From Watersipora subatra (taxonomy: Eukaryota > Bryozoa > Gymnolaemata > Cheilostomatida > Watersiporidae), in assembly GCF_963576615.1 (NCBI RefSeq), contig NC_088711.1:19314182-19378181 (forward strand): a DNA stretch of 64,000 bases, in the 5' to 3' direction. Positions within the stretch are counted from its first letter, which is position 1; the number at the start of each line of letters is the position of its first letter. Below, piece after piece: positions 62,135 through 64,000 of the stretch. Position numbers and translations under genes: made by a program. The notes beneath the pieces were generated by a model that worked only from the letters and a program-made list of their open reading frames with translations, was not told the origin of the DNA and searched no databases.

Positions 62135-62278
62135 ACTTTGAGAAGCTGACAGAGGCCGAGTTGCCTGAAGATAACTACATAGTAATAGAACACTATGAAT
62201 GTAGCATCTGCTCCTCTACGACTCCCTCAACCATGGAGCGGCCCATGAGAATTGTTTCCCTCCTCTAATCTACTTGTG
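62135..62278 (+). pseudogene. UBR3: Dead inverted copy of the UBR3 RING exon
   Basis: Same 144-bp length and splice borders (TTTGCAG before, TTGTG/GTAAAC after) as the exon at 47154-47297. It encodes DFEKLTEAELPEDNY and YECSICSSTTPS but has TAA where the functional exon has CAA after SLL. It lies antisense within the UBR3 intron. Confidence 0.93.
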
Positions 62279-63427
62279 GTAAACATCCCAAACATGCTAT
62301 AGCATAGCCTACTTTTAGACCGTCGTAGCTTCTTTGTTGTGCTAGCATTTTGAGTGTCTTGTGACAGCTGAGTGTGATGGTGATGCTCACTGTAGAGCCA
62401 CTTCATCATGGATTTGATCTATATTACATGCATAGTATGCAGGCCTATGAAGTTGGTGTTATAATTACAGTTATATCTCAGTCCTCACCATCTCATGTAA
62501 AAGATTCTTCTAGCAGTTGGATATACACATGAGTGCTAATTTGTCTGCAGAGTTGTTATACAGAGCTAAACACTGATAGCGTGTTGTTTTCATCAGTATT
62601 TCATGTCCTCCGTAACCTCTGTTTATGATCATCCCGGCATATCATGTAAAATTTGAGTCTACACACAGAGTAAATTTCAACGCATGGCTTTTCAAGTATC
62701 TCCAAACACATCAGTAAAGGGAATCATCTCAGCATGTCATGTCAAATTTGATTCGAAGAGGATAAGTTCCCAAAAAATTACACAAGAAAACAGTTATCTT
62801 TTAGAGTAGATCTTCAATATGGTCGCGACAGACCTCTGTATATATACATCGATATAGGGGTAATGCAGCTTCCTGGATTTTCTCTTATCACAGGGTTCTG
62901 GTCTTTATTAGCCATGATCAACGAGGAAATACCGTTCTGAATATTATGAAATCCTTAGTAGCTCTATGATTGATCCACAATATAATAACTTTATAATCTT
63001 GTGTAAAATTTGAAGACATTCAAGTACGTATCATGTATGACTCATTCTTGTTGGAAACACTTACAATGCCTGGTTTCAGGATGTAAAGTACTACACTACT
63101 TCAGTTTTCCTAGATTTGCTGTCTGACTACAAACTTTGAGACTCAGTTGTGCTTGAACGTAAGTGCACTCACATCTCTATTAAACACACTCTTCTACCAC
63201 GAGGCAACGACTCCAAATTCTTACTCTAAGGCTTACAACAAACACACTAAGGACTGAAACATACTCAAAAAAGATCGCACAAACTAAGTTTGGAGAGCAT
63301 AGTTGTTGCAGTGGTGCGAAACAGCGACTTTGTGTTTATCTAAAAGTGTTTGACATTGGCGGTCGAGGCTTTGTCACGATTGGCTAGATAATTGGGTTAA
63401 TTGAAATCTAAATCTTAAACTGATTCA

Positions 63428-63545
63428 ATCTTTACTATAATAAGATCCGTGTCCGTTAGTCCGCTTGAAGCAGGTACAGGATTCCAGCTCACGACATGCA
63501 GTTTGGTAGACCGACACTCAAACACCTTTGTTAATCGGCCACCTT
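63428..63545 (-). repeat. SINE-like element, same family as 44035-44312
   Basis: Minus strand: B-box-like GTGAGCTGGAATCC, then GGACACGGATCTTATTATAG and TAAAG, matching the tail of the 44-kb copy. Confidence 0.55.
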
Positions 63546-63735
63546 ACGGTACTTTGGAATGATTGTGCGTGTTGTAATTACACGTGACGATCTCTAAGGG
63601 CACTCGAGACTAGTGTACTAAGGTGGTAGTTTAATATGAAAATTCCTTTGCTCTATAATAATGTAAAGCAGCTCAAAATAAAAATGGTGTTAGAAATAAA
63701 ATAGTAAGAATACATAATGAAAGTATTGCAATAAT

Positions 63736-63762
63736 AAGTATAATAATAATAATAATAATGTT
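63736..63762 (+). repeat. (TAA)n microsatellite
   Basis: About eight ATA/TAA trinucleotides next to a family A foldback copy. Confidence 0.85.
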
Positions 63763-63767
63763 GCAAG

Positions 63768-64000
63768 CTTTAAAGGTGAGCTTACACAAATGTTTTGTAG
63801 ATTTCATCAGAAAGTATCGGTACTATTTTTCTATCATTTGCGATTGTTTTTGATTTTTAAGGCGATCTGATTGCCAGGATGTTTCAAGATTAAAATTAAT
63901 AAAACTTAATCGCAATTAGAACAATAAGATCAAGTGAAAGTATGATTATGACATCTACAATTGTAAAAAGACCGATAGAATAGAAACTCATAATGCTTCA
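63768..64000. mobile_element. Foldback repeat family A, copy 3 (cut by window end)
   Basis: AAGGTGAGCTTACACAAATG, ATCAGAAAGTATCGGTACTA and GATTGCCAGGATGTTTCAAG match the left halves of copies 1 and 2. The right half is outside the window. Confidence 0.7.

Larger units (their letters stand above)
61712..62705 (+). repeat. Inverted duplication arm 2
   Basis: Plus-strand copy of 46720-47733, starting with a tRNA-Gln that looks intact and including a dead UBR3 exon copy. Weak similarity also continues upstream of the tRNA (AATAATCCCAATGCCATAAAT), matching 48478-48500 beyond the transposon in arm 1. Confidence 0.92.

Overview
The window is animal nuclear DNA. It is AT-rich, its genes are cut into many short exons by long introns with GT/AG borders, and it is full of minisatellites and inverted-repeat DNA transposons. 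Three conserved animal genes could be rebuilt exon by exon with matching reading phases. Gene content, intron density and the invertebrate-style mucin-like extension fit a protostome, and my guess is a lophotrochozoan such as a mollusc or bryozoan. The species cannot be read from the sequence.

Layout. (1) 1-23043, plus strand: eighteen exons, lacking only the 5' end, of a secreted metalloprotease of the ADAMTS2/3/14 (procollagen N-proteinase) clade. It has the end of the prodomain with a furin site, a catalytic domain with an HEIGH zinc motif, a disintegrin-like domain, TSR1, a Cys-rich domain and spacer, three more TSRs, a long Thr-rich mucin-like stretch and a C-terminal PLAC domain. (2) 23634-32012, minus strand: a complete four-exon class C GPCR of metabotropic glutamate receptor type, 967 residues. 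It converges on the protease gene. (3) 33977-59755 and beyond, minus strand: fourteen 3' exons, about 880 residues, of the E3 ubiquitin ligase UBR3. They include the split RING-H2 finger and the conserved C-terminal zinc-binding region. The 5' half lies beyond the window. These are three independent genes (matrix processing, neuronal signalling, ubiquitin ligation), not a functional cluster.

The introns hold the unusual material. A 22-copy, 39-bp minisatellite at 6338-7203 carries a perfect three-pentamer heat-shock element in nearly every unit. Each unit also copies the 3' splice site and first bases of the exon that follows, and that exon completes the zinc-binding motif of the protease. 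A second minisatellite abuts exon 17 in the same way, and the acceptor of exon 5 is duplicated once. In UBR3 a roughly 1-kb inverted duplication (46720-47733 and 61712-62705) copies a coding exon, now with a stop codon, together with a tRNA-Gln gene. The arms flank two UBR3 exons. A 724-bp hAT-like element sits next to one of the tRNA-Gln copies, and the other two copies preserve the empty site.

Other contents are two tRNA-Gln genes that look functional (anticodons CTG and TTG) and one decayed copy, two copies of a TTAA-flanked piggyBac-like foldback element, several TA-flanked mariner/pogo-like elements (one with Tigger transposase remnants), tRNA-derived SINE-like pieces, and arrays of AGGTCA and CCAAT motifs. 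All identities come from reading the sequence and remembered family features. No search was run.
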